DNA of 11,788 bases from Baffinella frigidus (GCA_026770585.1 MU646473.1:364783-376570); one strand, 5' to 3'; shown: positions 1 to 6,056, counted from the first letter of the stretch. Notes: a model not told the origin generated them from the sequence alone. Program-made: numbers and translations.

Positions 1-117
1 CCCAAACCCTCAACCCCAAACCCCCAACCCCCAACCCCAAATCCCAAATCCCAAACCCCAAACACCAAAAACACCAAACACCAAACCCCAAACCCCAAAC
101 CCCCAACCTCAAACGCA
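1..117 (+). repeat. Degenerate telomere-like repeat array
   Basis: The stretch is built of CCCCAAA, CCCAAAC, CACCAAA and CCCAAAT units, i.e. mutated forms of the CCCTAAA heptamer that is intact from about 190 onward. The C-rich strand reads 5' to 3' into the window, the orientation expected at a left chromosome end. It is followed by about 60 bases of unrelated sequence (118-178) before the cleaner array. The mutated state suggests an internal or old array rather than an active telomere tip. Confidence 0.85.
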
Positions 118-178
118 GGGTTCCGGCTATGGGGAGTTCCTCGCGACGCGCAGGAGCTCAGTTTCCAGGTCTGTACCC

Positions 179-508
179 AAAACCTCAAACCCTAAACCCT
201 AAACCCTAAACCCTAAACCCTAAACCCTACACCCTAAATCATAAATCATGAACCCTAAACCCTAAACCCTAAACCCTAAACCCCAAACCTAAACCCCAAG
301 CCCTAAACTCTGAACCCCAAATTCTAAACCCTAAACCCTAAACCCTAAACCCTAAACCCTGAACCTCACAAACCCTAAACACTAAACCCCAAACCCCAAA
401 CCCCAAACCCCAAACCCTAAACCCTAAACCCTAAACCCTAAACCCTAAACCCCAAACCCTAAACCCTAAACCCCAAACTCTGAACCCTAAACACCAAACC
501 CTGAACTC
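179..508 (+). repeat. CCCTAAA telomere-type repeat array
   Basis: Many consecutive CCCTAAA units are visible (for example 188-227 and 328-360), mixed with blocks of CCCCAAA (four in a row at 387-414). CCCTAAA/TTTAGGG is the telomere repeat of most plants and many algae and alveolates. The mix of perfect and variant blocks marks this as subtelomeric or interstitial. The minus-strand open frame across 459-686 is only this repeat translated, so I do not call it a gene. Confidence 0.9.
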
Positions 509-604
509 TAACCCATAAACCATGAGCCATGAACCATGAACCATGAACCATACACCATAACCCTAATCCATGACCCCTAACCACGAACCCCTGAAACTTA
601 GCCC
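509..604 (+). repeat. Variant telomere heptamers (CCATGAA block) and decayed edge
   Basis: Seven consecutive heptamers in perfect 7-base register run from 513 to 561: CCATAAA, CCATGAG, CCATGAA three times, CCATACA, CCATAAC. They differ from CCCTAAA mainly by A for C at position 3 and G for A at position 5. After 561 the repeat decays (CCCTAAT, CCATGAC, CCCCTAA, CCACGAA) and is gone by about 604. Confidence 0.8.
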
Positions 605-758
605 CACCTTCTAACTCTGCTCGAGCACAGCTCGATGCCCGAAAAAGGACAATTTTCGAACGCTGTTTCAGCTGAAAGGTCCTCATTTCAGGCGGGACTA
701 ATCATGCAACCAGCTGAGATCAACATTTTAACTTAGTGCCGTTCCTGGTCTCGGGTGG
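605..758. other. Low-repeat spacer between telomere array and first A element
   Basis: I see no long open frame, recognisable RNA gene or copy of a repeat family in this stretch. It contains two short palindromic words (GCTCGAGCACAGCTCGA at about 619-635). It simply separates the telomere-like array from the first MITE. Confidence 0.5.
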
Positions 759-879
759 TACAGGGGTACCTCGCTCGTAAGAAACCGCCCCCCCCTAGGA
801 CCCTACAGTAGGGCTATGCATAGGGCCCTATGGTCGTCCTAGGGGGGTGGCGCGTTCTTATGAACGAGGTACCCCTGTA
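759..879 (+). mobile_element. Family A MITE, copy 1 (121 bp)
   Basis: The copy begins TACAGGGGTACCTCGCTCGT and ends in the inverted counterpart GAACGAGGTACCCCTGTA, with TA at both outer edges. The centre is forward (ACCCTACAGTAGGGC then CCTATGGTCGTCC). C-runs and G-runs inside the arms pair, so the single strand could fold over nearly its full length. It has no coding capacity. TA duplication plus short inverted ends is typical of Tc1/mariner-type MITEs; that class assignment is inference. Confidence 0.85.
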
Positions 880-946
880 CTCCAGGCTGTACTCATGAGG
901 CTCGGTCACGAACAAGAGGGCCAGAGGCTCACTTTAGGATGGATAT

Positions 947-1024
947 AGCATGGCTTTTCTGCAGAACCAGTTCCGGTGTCCGCCTATGTTGGGAGCTCGA
1001 AGAACCTAAAAGACCTAAAGGCTC
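947..1024 (+). repeat. Family D repeat, copy 1 (5'-truncated)
   Basis: From AGCATGGCTTTTCTGCAGAA through CGCCTATGTTGGGAGCTCGA to AAAGGCTC this matches the copies at 2092-2210 and 8507-8622 almost base for base. The first ~45 bases of the longer copies (GATCCTCTGCAC onward) are missing. It ends only a few bases before MITE A copy 2. No inverted ends are visible, so the class is unknown. Confidence 0.75.
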
Positions 1025-1028
1025 GGGA

Positions 1029-1133
1029 CACAGGGGTACCTCGCTCATCAGAAACCGCCCTCTCCCTAGGACCACCATAGGGCCCTAGGCGTAGGCCTAC
1101 TGTAGGGTCCTAGGGGGGTGCGGTACCCCTGTA
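1029..1133 (-). mobile_element. Family A MITE, copy 2 (deleted right arm)
   Basis: The left end is CAGGGGTACCTCGCTCATCA, preceded by CA instead of the usual TA. The centre is reversed (ACCACCATAGGGCCC). The right arm jumps from GGGGGGTG straight to CGGTACCCCTGTA, so about 15 bases (the GTTTCTTATGAGCGA part) are deleted. This leaves a copy that can no longer form the full-length hairpin. Confidence 0.8.
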
Positions 1134-1241
1134 GTTGACTGATCGCCGGCGGCAACTTACAGGTGGTGTCAACTTTGGAGGCTCGGCCAGCCGCGTGGGA
1201 GGCCGAGCAAGCTCTCAAGGCCGCGTGCCGCTCCTAGAATA

Positions 1242-1355
1242 TCCGTTACCTTATCCGTAGGAACCCCCCTATGCCCCTACGGGTTGCCTACCGTAGGGTC
1301 GTAGGTCTCATCGCTTAGGGGTTATTCAGAAATCTCTTCGAAGTCCGCTGTGTGG
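1242..1355 (+). mobile_element. Family F element, left-truncated copy
   Basis: The segment TCCGTTACCTTATCCGTAGG at 1242-1261, the AACCCCCCTATG block, TCATCGCTTAGG and the right end CGAAGTCCGCTGTGTGG closely match 5329-5420. The left inverted end is absent. It holds the CCTACCGTAGGGTCGTAGG core also found in other families. Nothing in it encodes protein. Confidence 0.7.
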
Positions 1356-1447
1356 ATACTTCACTTGAAAGGATAGTTGGCATCATGTGGAGGTAACGGG
1401 GAGAAACACGATGGGCAGTCCAGCGTTTAGTGTACAGTGTTGACCAG

Positions 1448-1584
1448 CCACACGGTGGGCTACGAAGGCTTCGTTGGGACTGGAATTCAGGGTGCTACGT
1501 GACCAAATGGCGCCAGAAAATCCTTCAAGTTAATTATGTCAAGGCAAGTTGACTTTTGATGAAAGGTGTGTAGTCCACCGTGTA
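1448..1584 (+). mobile_element. Family F-like element, ~137 bp
   Basis: The left end CCACACGGTGGGCTACGAAG is mirrored by TAGTCCACCGTGTA at 1571-1584. The inner right part (GTTGACTTTTGATGAAAGG, 1549-1567) recurs in inverted form at 6950-6968 next to another copy of the same end. Ends match in sense those of the complete copy at 5280-5420, but the interior differs, so this is a subfamily or a composite. Confidence 0.55.
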
Positions 1585-1730
1585 GATCCTTCCTTACGTG
1601 CGCAAAAAGAGGCGCGGCGCTGGGGTGTATTGTACAGAGGGGGGGGGGCAGATTTATTTTGTACACGCACGACCGCGCACGAGACAGGAGTCGAGATGGG
1701 AGGAGGCAAGGGGTGCCTCGCCTTTAGGTC

Positions 1731-1824
1731 CTTTTTAGGTCCTTTAGGTTCTTTGAAGTGACACCATAGGCGGGCACGGGAGCTTATCTGCAGAAAAGGC
1801 ATGCTTCCTTTCGGATCACATTCA
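1731..1824 (-). repeat. Family D repeat, copy 5 (reverse, diverged)
   Basis: Read on the minus strand it gives GGATCCGAAAGG-like sequence into GGCATGCC..CTGCAGATAAGCTCC and ends in AGGACCTAAAGG. TTTAGGTCC is locally duplicated at 1733-1750. It stops at 1824, five bases before the palindromic family C element, which may have inserted at or near its end. Conservation is lower than among copies 1 to 3. Confidence 0.6.
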
Positions 1825-1829
1825 TAGGC

Positions 1830-1979
1830 TAACGGCCTGAAAATGGGGTAGTCAGGCATACGGCATTGCCTAGGACCTCCTACCGTAGGCCGAGGGATCC
1901 TAGGACCAAAAAGTCTCGGCCTACGGTAGGAGGTCCTAGGCAATGCCGTAGGCCTAACTACCCCATTTTCAGGCCGTTA
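1830..1979 (+). mobile_element. Family C long palindrome, copy 1 (150 bp)
   Basis: The arms begin TAACGGCCTGAAAATGGGGT and end with the complement ACCCCATTTTCAGGCCGTTA. Each arm is about 60 bases and nearly perfect, with an asymmetric loop of about 30 bases holding GGATCCTAGGACCAAAAAGT. The arms contain the CCTAGGACCTCCTACCGTAG core. A second copy lies at 10866-11015 with the loop reversed. It is a foldback (MITE-like) element without coding capacity; the superfamily is unclear. Confidence 0.85.
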
Positions 1980-2091
1980 CCCTGTTAACATCACGCATCA
2001 CCACTCAAGGCTGAGCGTATGTGATCTGAAGGGAACTTTTTGTATACCTTCACACACCCGATGAGGATACCCTTTAGCCGGTTTCTGCCGC

Positions 2092-2210
2092 GATCCTCTG
2101 CACAGGGGGGCCTGAATGTGATCCGAAAGGAAGCATGGCTTTTCTGCAGAACCAGTTCCGGTGTCCGCCTATGTTGGGAGCTCGAAGAACCTAGAGGACC
2201 CAAAGGACGC
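2092..2210 (+). repeat. Family D repeat, copy 2 (full length)
   Basis: The longest D copy, from GATCCTCTGCACAGGGGGGC via GTGATCCGAAAGGAAGCATG, CTGCAGAACCAGTTCCGGTG and CCTATGTTGGGAGCTCGAAG to AAAGGACGC. It defines the unit as about 119 bases. Open frames that cross it (plus and minus) share peptide segments with frames across the copy at 9211-9310, because the DNA is repeated and not because a protein is conserved. Confidence 0.75.
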
Positions 2211-2266
2211 GCCTTTGTTTGAATAAAGGGTTTTACACTCTCGTCCGGGTGTGTACGAGAGCTGGC

Positions 2267-2290
2267 TACAGGGGTACCTACAGGGGTGCC
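2267..2290 (+). repeat. Two adjacent family A terminal tips
   Basis: TACAGGGGTACC is followed at once by TACAGGGGTGCC, two 12-base direct copies of the A-family tip with no element body. They could be remnants of excision or of a deletion between elements. Confidence 0.55.
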
Positions 2291-2332
2291 TGTTAGGGGT
2301 CACGAGGCGCGGGGCGTGGTATCCTTTAGGTT

Positions 2333-2511
2333 TTAATTTCTCCCAACATATGCCAACGACACGCCGTTCCGTAGAAGGGATCTGCAGAGAAAGCATTTTT
2401 GCTTTCGGGTCGTCCAATAGGTCCGTTAGGTTTTAAATGCTCTCAACGTATGCCAACGACACGCCCTTCCGTAGAAAGGACTGCAGAGAAAGCATTTTTG
2501 CTTTCGGATCG
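2333..2511 (-). repeat. Tandem pair of family D-related repeats (90-bp period)
   Basis: Two direct units start at TTAGGTTTT (2336 and 2426), a 90-base period. They share GCCAACGACACGCC, TTCCGTAGAA, CTGCAGAGAAAGC and end in GAAAGCATTTTTGCTTTC, itself a 7-bp hairpin with a TTTT loop. The order (TTAGGT, CTCCCAACATATGCC, CTGCAGA, CTTTCGGATC) matches family D read on the minus strand, so this is a diverged subfamily duplicated in tandem. Confidence 0.7.
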
Positions 2512-2726
2512 CGTTTCACTCTCCAGTGCAGAGGCTCGTGAAGAGGGGATACAGGGTGGCTCTCTTGGGGTGTTTGAGGCTGCCCACATGGGCGCGCGCT
2601 CGCCCACGCACCGAACCCAAGTCAGCCTTTCTGAGGCTCATGGTATCCCACGTTGAAGTTATTTAGTTATTTCGTTGCCGGATTTGACCAGTCCTAACTC
2701 CTGAACCTCAACTGAAAAAGGTTCAT
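2512..2726. other. Low-repeat segment without a supported gene
   Basis: No family member, RNA gene or convincing coding frame is visible. A short open frame runs through from 2399 to 2656 but its first half is D repeat, so I do not call it. Confidence 0.45.
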
Positions 2727-2757
2727 GAGTTTCTGCTGGACCCAGGCGTGCCTGGGG
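2727..2757 (+). repeat. Direct repeat with GC palindrome, left copy
   Basis: GAGTTTCTGCTGGACCCAGG matches 3245-3264 with one difference. The following CCCAGGCGTGCCTGGG (2741-2756) is a 7-bp-arm palindrome. The two copies bracket about 490 bases holding the hairpin at 2771-2859, so they may be the edges of one inserted unit. Confidence 0.6.
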
Positions 2758-2770
2758 ACATGATCTTCCA

Positions 2771-2859
2771 CCTCTTAGTGCTAAAATCTGAGAGCACATT
2801 TGTGAAACAGAATTGAAAGTTGGTAGACAAATGTGGTCTCGGATTTTAGCACTAAGAGG
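2771..2859. repeat. Long hairpin, 33-bp arms and 23-base loop
   Basis: CCTCTTAGTGCTAAAATCTG at 2771-2790 continues to 2803 and pairs with 2827-2859 at 31 of 33 positions; pairing continues weakly outward. The loop is 2804-2826. This is the shape of a foldback element remnant or of a small-RNA precursor; the sequence alone does not separate these. A minus-strand open frame (2781-3095) crosses it but shows no recognisable domain. Confidence 0.75.
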
Positions 2860-3244
2860 GGGAAGGACCTCAAAACGAGGCTTTGCAGGGATTCCCGGTC
2901 CCGAGGCGGGCCCGTCAGGCGCTCGATTTGGTGTAACTTTCGACCCCCTGGGCTCATTTCACTTTTTCTCGACGGTTCTAGAATCCTCAAAAGGTCCCCT
3001 TCAGATCCGCTCAACAAAATATGACACCCCCAAAACCACCGCATCTGGCTTTGCACATCCTTCCACCCATCCTCGTAAAAACGTTGGGACAACAAAGATG
3101 CTCAGTTTTTCAAGGCCTACAACTTTGCGAGGAAACGTTTTTTGTTTTAATCATCGGCAGAAAAGTTGGAGGCATCATAGTTCGTGACGTTGGAGCCATT
3201 TCTGGTTTTCCCACTAAATAACCTGTTCGTGCTTCTCCCCCTCC
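2860..3244. other. Low-repeat segment upstream of the zinc-knuckle gene
   Basis: It is less GC-rich than the gene that follows and shows no copy of the six repeat families. Overlapping frames on both strands are open here for 60 to 140 codons, but none has a recognisable motif or matching codon use, so I call none. The promoter and 5' UTR of the gene at 3323 must lie in its right part; I see no unambiguous TATA box. Confidence 0.5.
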
Positions 3245-3277
3245 GAGTTTCTGCTGAACCCAGGCGCCTGGGTTCAG
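3245..3277 (+). repeat. Direct repeat, right copy, with perfect 24-base palindrome
   Basis: GAGTTTCTGCTGAACCCAGG repeats 2727-2746 with one change. Positions 3254-3277 form a perfect 24-base palindrome, with half-site CTGAACCCAGGC. It lies 46 bases upstream of the start codon of the zinc-knuckle gene, so it sits in the 5' UTR or core promoter of that gene and could act as a dimer binding site or RNA hairpin; that role is inference. Confidence 0.7.
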
Positions 3278-3322
3278 GAGGACGCTTGCTTTGGTGGAGC
3301 TCCGTCCTGCCAAGCAACGATC

Positions 3323-3622
3323 ATGGTGAAGAAGGAGAAGAAGGAGAAGAAGGCTGCGGCCAGCGGGGACGAGCCTGCGGCGAGCGAAGCCAGCCCAGCC
3401 ACAGCCCCCGACTCTGAACCGACGGGCAGAACTGCCGCGAAGAAGGGTCCGCCCCCAGCTGACTACCGCTGCGCGGCGTGCAACGAGAAGGGGCACTGGG
3501 TGTTCGACTGCTCCCAGCGCGTACGGAAGTTCCAAAAGCCGAAGAAGACGAAGACGAAGACGAAGAGCAAGTCCGGTGCAGCTGGCGGCGGAATCCAGAA
3601 GCGCCCCAAGATCAACTTCTGA
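3323..3622 (+). CDS. Small basic CCHC zinc-knuckle protein, 99 residues
   Basis: This is the only convincing gene. The ATG has a favourable context (GATCATGG). The product has a lysine-rich N terminus (residues 3-10, KKEKKEKK), an Ala/Ser/Pro/Glu-rich linker (11-46), one zinc knuckle at C50-x2-C53-x4-H58-x4-C63 (CAACNEKGHWVFDC), and a basic tail (K69-K96) with a KTKTKTKSK run, ending KINF. CCHC knuckles usually bind single-stranded nucleic acid, so a nuclear or nucleolar RNA-binding role is likely by family knowledge; the partner is unknown. Third codon positions are strongly G/C, unlike the surrounding repeats. The frame stays open upstream to 3218 without another ATG, so an upstream exon cannot be excluded. 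AATAAA lies 97 bases past the stop. No close named family is recognised. Confidence 0.8.
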   Translation: MVKKEKKEKKAAASGDEPAASEASPATAPDSEPTGRTAAKKGPPPADYRCAACNEKGHWVFDCSQRVRKFQKPKKTKTKTKSKSGAAGGGIQKRPKINF

Positions 3623-3718
3623 GCTTCGACAACCCCACGCAGCGCTACGAGTCGGCCAAGGACGTGGCTACTCGTAACAGTGTCGGTCTTAGAACGTGGT
3701 CAGGCTGGTCTTGCAATC

Positions 3719-3724
3719 AATAAA
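3719..3724 (+). promoter_or_regulatory. Probable polyadenylation signal AATAAA
   Basis: A canonical AATAAA hexamer begins 97 bases after the TGA of the zinc-knuckle gene, in a suitable place to end its mRNA. A GT-containing stretch just upstream and GGTTTACAGGGCGGGG just downstream are not diagnostic. Many protists do not rely on AATAAA, so the assignment rests on position. Confidence 0.55.
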
Positions 3725-4235
3725 CTCGGTTTACAGGGCGGGGTGCTTCCTACGATGCGGCGCACGCTCGTGCCAGCCCCACGACCATTTTGCCGTCGGC
3801 TCGTGTGGTTGAAGGCTGCTTGCACCTCAATGGCCACGCACCCACACGTCGCCACGCTGTCCGTGGCGACTGCAGCCGGCATGGCAGCGAGAAGCGCAGC
3901 GTGCCAGGGGTCTCGATCTCCAGCTCAAAGAGGCGACGGTGATGGTCCGGGAACAGGGGAAGCTGGACAAGGAGCGCCGCAGCAAGGAGCCCGCAGAGAG
4001 GGAAGAGGCGGCGATTGTCGAGGAAGCTTTGAACTGGCCAGTCTCCAGACAGAACCAGACCGAACCCCCTTGCACCCGAGTCGTTGAGATGAATCCAGCC
4101 GCATACCCCGCCATCGCAGGTGGATCAGCGAGCACCACCCCTCTGCAACGTCTGGAGAACCCAGCTCCGCTCCGCGCTCACTGAGGCAGAGACACGGGCC
4201 ACGGATCGAGCCAGTGTTGTTCAAGAGCTGCAGCA
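3725..4235 (+). other. GC-rich segment, possible coding remnant
   Basis: Several frames are open because GC content is high. The most protein-like is 3813-4184 (plus), open without stop and containing a charged stretch REQGKLDKERRSKEPAEREE followed by AAIVEEALNWPVS. The GTGAGG-like REEAAIVE segment (about 3998-4026) recurs inverted at 4985-5011. There is no good start codon, no recognisable domain, and competing frames overlap on both strands, so I record it as a candidate exon or pseudogene fragment only. Confidence 0.3.
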
Positions 4236-4390
4236 ACTAAACCCTAAATCCTGCACCCCACACCCTGCACCCTGAGCCCTAAACCCCACACCCCAAACCC
4301 CAAACCCCAAACCCCAAACCCCACACCCCACACCCTAAACCCTAAACCCCTAACCCCAAACCCCAAACCCTAAACCCTGAATCCTAAACC
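4236..4390 (+). repeat. Interstitial telomere-type repeats (CCCTAAA, CCCCAAA, CCCACAC)
   Basis: CTAAACCCTAAAT is followed by CCTGCAC and CCCACAC variants, a run of CCCCAAA, then CCCTAAA again, ending GAATCCTAAACC. Orientation is the same as at the left end of the window. It abuts GC-rich DNA on one side and the TTC-rich duplicated block on the other. Confidence 0.85.
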
Positions 4391-4477
4391 AGCTTCCCCA
4401 GGCGCCGATCAGGCTGCTGCAGACGGGCCACGCGGGTCGGGAGGAGGTGCACGTCGAGACGTCTGGACGTAACCGTA

Positions 4478-4630
4478 ACGTCTTGTTCTTCTTCTTCTTG
4501 TTTTTTTACGTAACGTCTTCTTCTTCTTGTTGTTGTTGTTTTTCTTCGTTTTCTTCTTCATTCATTTCTTCTTATTTTTTTACGTAATGTCTTCTTCTTC
4601 TTCTTCTTGTTTTTCTTCCTTTTCTTCTTC
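4478..4630 (+). repeat. TTC/TTG-rich pyrimidine tract with ACGTAACGTC minisatellite
   Basis: Runs of TTC and T alternate with ACGTAACGTCTT or ACGTAATGTCTT (near 4480, 4509 and 4583), an irregular minisatellite. Nearly all bases on this strand are pyrimidine. Long open frames on both strands here (poly-Ser/Phe or poly-Lys) are translations of the microsatellite and are not genes. Confidence 0.8.
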
Positions 4631-4700
4631 ATTACTCTCGGTAAAGGTCCCAGACAGGCCCTTAAGCCGTGCGTTGAGTGATGCAACAGTACGTCGAGGC
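4631..4700 (-). repeat. Family E SINE-like repeat, copy 1
   Basis: ATTACTCTCGGTAAAGGTCC, CAGGCCCTTAAGCC and GTTGAGTGATGCAACAGTAC match copies 2 to 5. A TTC tract lies directly before it, so on the minus strand the repeat ends in an AAG-rich tail. Confidence 0.7.
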
Positions 4701-4759
4701 CCTCAAGGTCGAGCAGGCTGCTGGAGACGGGCGATGGGGGTCGAGAGGAGGCGTGCGTC

Positions 4760-4804
4760 GAGAAGAAGAAGAAGAAGAAGAAGAAGAAGAAGAAGAAGAA
4801 GAAG
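4760..4804 (+). repeat. (GAA)15 microsatellite
   Basis: About fifteen uninterrupted GAA units, preceded by purine-rich GGTCGAGAGGAGG. The complementary TTC tract follows 58 bases later (4863-4900), so the two could pair as an inverted repeat or form triplex DNA. Confidence 0.9.
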
Positions 4805-4862
4805 CCTCGCAGGCCGACAAGGACACGATGATGGTCACCCTGGTACCTGCCCGAAGCCTCCG

Positions 4863-4900
4863 TCTTTTTCTTTTTCTTTTTCTTCTTCTTCTTCTTCTTT
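4863..4900 (+). repeat. TTTTTC/TTC microsatellite
   Basis: Three CTTTTT units followed by six TTC units lead directly into E copy 2. It is the A/G tail of that repeat when read on the minus strand. Confidence 0.85.
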
Positions 4901-4971
4901 ATTACTCTAGATACAGGTCCTACACAGGCCCTTAAACCTTCAGTTGAGTGATACACCAGTACGCCGAGACC
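4901..4971 (-). repeat. Family E SINE-like repeat, copy 2
   Basis: ATTACTCTAGATACAGGTCC, ACAGGCCCTTAAACCTTCAG and GAGTGATACACCAGTACGCC align with copies 1, 3, 4 and 5. On the minus strand the preceding bases (4972-5025) include TGGTGGAGTGA, which loosely resembles a pol III A box, but no convincing B box is found, so a tRNA-derived SINE is only a possibility. Confidence 0.65.
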
Positions 4972-5064
4972 AAAGCAAGCGTCCTCGACAATCGCCGCCT
5001 CTTCCCTCACTCCACCAACCCTCACAACTTGGGCAAATCGTTGCAGAGGGGTGGTGCTCGCTCC

Positions 5065-5204
5065 TGAATAACACTTAAATCTTCAGTTGAGTGATACAAC
5101 ATTACGCCGAGACCCCCGTCTTCTTCTTTATGACTCTCGATACAGGTCCTAGACAGGCCCTTACGCCTTGAGTTGAGTGGTACAATAGTCTCTGAGCCTG
5201 CAGG
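5065..5204 (-). repeat. Family E copies 3 (partial) and 4 in tandem
   Basis: Copy 3 (5065-5114) keeps only ACACTTAAATCTTCAGTTGA through ACGCCGAGACC. It is followed by CCCGTCTTCTTCTTTA and then copy 4 (5131-5204: TGACTCTCGATACAGGTCCT to GAGCCTGCAGG). The short TTC tract sits exactly at the same place relative to copy 4 as in the other copies, supporting it as part of the element. Confidence 0.7.
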
Positions 5205-5279
5205 AACGGGGTCGCCTCGGAAACGTGAGCTATTATCCCCTACGTCGATACCCTCAAGGTCTAGCTCTGCCTGAGTACA

Positions 5280-5420
5280 CCACACAGCGGGCTACGAAGG
5301 GATTTTCGGCCCAAATCGGGCCACCTTTCCGTTACCTTATCCGTAGGAACCCCCCTATGTCCCTACGTAGGTCTTATCGCTTAGGCGTTATTCAAAATCC
5401 CCTCGAAGTCCGCTGCGTGG
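5280..5420 (+). mobile_element. Family F MITE, complete copy (141 bp)
   Basis: Left end CCACACAGCGGGCTACGAAG (27-base arm 5280-5306) pairs with the right arm 5394-5420 at 23 of 27 positions. Inside lie CCGTAGGAACCCCCCTATG and CCTACGTAGG, i.e. the CCTAC..GTAGG core seen in families A, B and C. There is no clear target duplication. A chance frame (5225-5449) crosses it and is rejected. Confidence 0.75.
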
Positions 5421-5550
5421 AGGAGCGTTTGCACGGAGTCCTCTTCTAAATGTATTTAACGAGGAGCCCGGATTAACTGAGGCAGAGCTAGAATTCGGTT
5501 GGATTTGTACCAACGAATAAGTGCACCGGTAACATGCCTTGCCTCCATGG

Positions 5551-5669
5551 TACAGGGGTACCTCGCTCATGAAAGTGCCCCCCTCCTAGGACCACCATAG
5601 GGCCCTAGGCATAGTCCTACTGTAGGGTCCTAGGGGGAGGCGGTTTCTTATGAGCGAGGTACCCCTGTA
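5551..5669 (-). mobile_element. Family A MITE, copy 3 (119 bp)
   Basis: TA at both edges; left arm lacks two bases of the usual CTCATAAGAAA (reads CTCATGAAAG). Reversed centre (ACCACCATAGGGCCC to CTACTGTAGGGTCC). It is flanked by G on both sides, giving GTACAG at the left and TGTAG at the right. Confidence 0.85.
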
Positions 5670-5832
5670 GAGCTTGGCATCGCTAGAAGAAGTCGGGTGA
5701 ATGGCGGGCTCGAACCCTGAAGGATCTATCAGCCTTGGCTGAAATAAATCCAAGATACCAGCGTTTGTAGAGGGTGTGACGTTCTCCTCCCCCCTCCCTC
5801 CCGCAGGGGTGGTCGTGGGCTACTGGGGCCCT

Positions 5833-5952
5833 TACAGGGTCGCCTCGCTCATAAGAAACAACACCCCCCTAGGACCCTACAGTAGGCCTATGCGAAGGCC
5901 CCTGCAGTGGTCCTAAGGGGGGGCAGTTTCTTATCAGCGAGGTACCCCTGTA
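5833..5952 (+). mobile_element. Family A MITE, copy 4 (120 bp)
   Basis: Left tip is altered to TACAGGGTCGCCTCGCTCAT; right arm is GTTTCTTATCAGCGAGGTAC. Forward centre with CCTACAGTAGGCCTATGC. TA is present at both outer edges. The surrounding 5670-5832 holds no recognisable gene or family member. Confidence 0.85.
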
Positions 5953-5968
5953 CTCTCTGGGTTCCCCT

Positions 5969-6056
5969 GTGCATGCAAGAACCTAGCACCTAGGCCTAGA
6001 ACGTAGACATAGCGTCGGGTCTAGGTTCTAGGTTTGCCCCACCGGTTCTAGGTTCG
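5969..6056. repeat. CTAGG-rich short inverted and tandem repeats
   Basis: AGAACCTAG at 5968-5976 is inverted as CTAGGTTCT at 6021-6029, and GGTTCTAGGTTTGCC at 6024-6038 is repeated as GGTTCTAGGTTCGCC at 6044-6058 (20-base period). The CCTAGG words resemble those in MITE cores but no element ends are seen. Confidence 0.55.

Larger units (their letters stand above)
4406..4763 (+). repeat. Partial tandem duplication (about 305-bp spacing)
   Basis: GATCAGGCTGCTGCAGACGG at 4408-4427 and the bases to 4459 recur at 4710-4763 as GAGCAGGCTGCTGGAGACGG and onward, with scattered changes. The first copy leads into pyrimidine tracts and E copy 1; the second leads into a GAA tract, a TTC tract and E copy 2. 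The block therefore doubled before its microsatellites diverged. Confidence 0.7.

Noticed and set aside
459-686. Minus-strand 75-codon frame
   Set aside because: Its C-terminal half is the telomere heptamer translated (GFRVQ-like repeats). No independent evidence of coding.
1539-1943. Minus-strand 134-codon frame
   Set aside because: It runs through family D copy 5 and half of palindrome C, and has no domain. Chance openness of repeat DNA.
3184-3210. GGAGCCATTTCTGG, weakly like a dinoflagellate spliced leader segment
   Set aside because: The match is only a few bases and lacks the conserved leader end; not usable as evidence for lineage or trans-splicing.
3110-3535. Minus-strand 141-codon frame, the second longest
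   Set aside because: It is antisense to the zinc-knuckle gene, with poly-Leu opposite the lysine codons. Shadow of the real gene.
3478-3723. Plus-strand frame overlapping the zinc-knuckle gene
   Set aside because: Out-of-frame shadow; acidic run arises from AAGACGAAGACG read in another frame.
4527-5025. Long frames on both strands with poly-Ser, poly-Glu, poly-Arg, poly-Lys and poly-Phe
   Set aside because: They are GAA/TTC microsatellites read in frame. The only shared peptide parts (YHSTEGLRAC-like) come from repeated family E DNA.
5698-5725. GGCTCGAACCC, resembling a tRNA T-arm or pol III B box
   Set aside because: The T-stem does not pair past two bases on either strand, and no acceptor or anticodon arm could be built around it.
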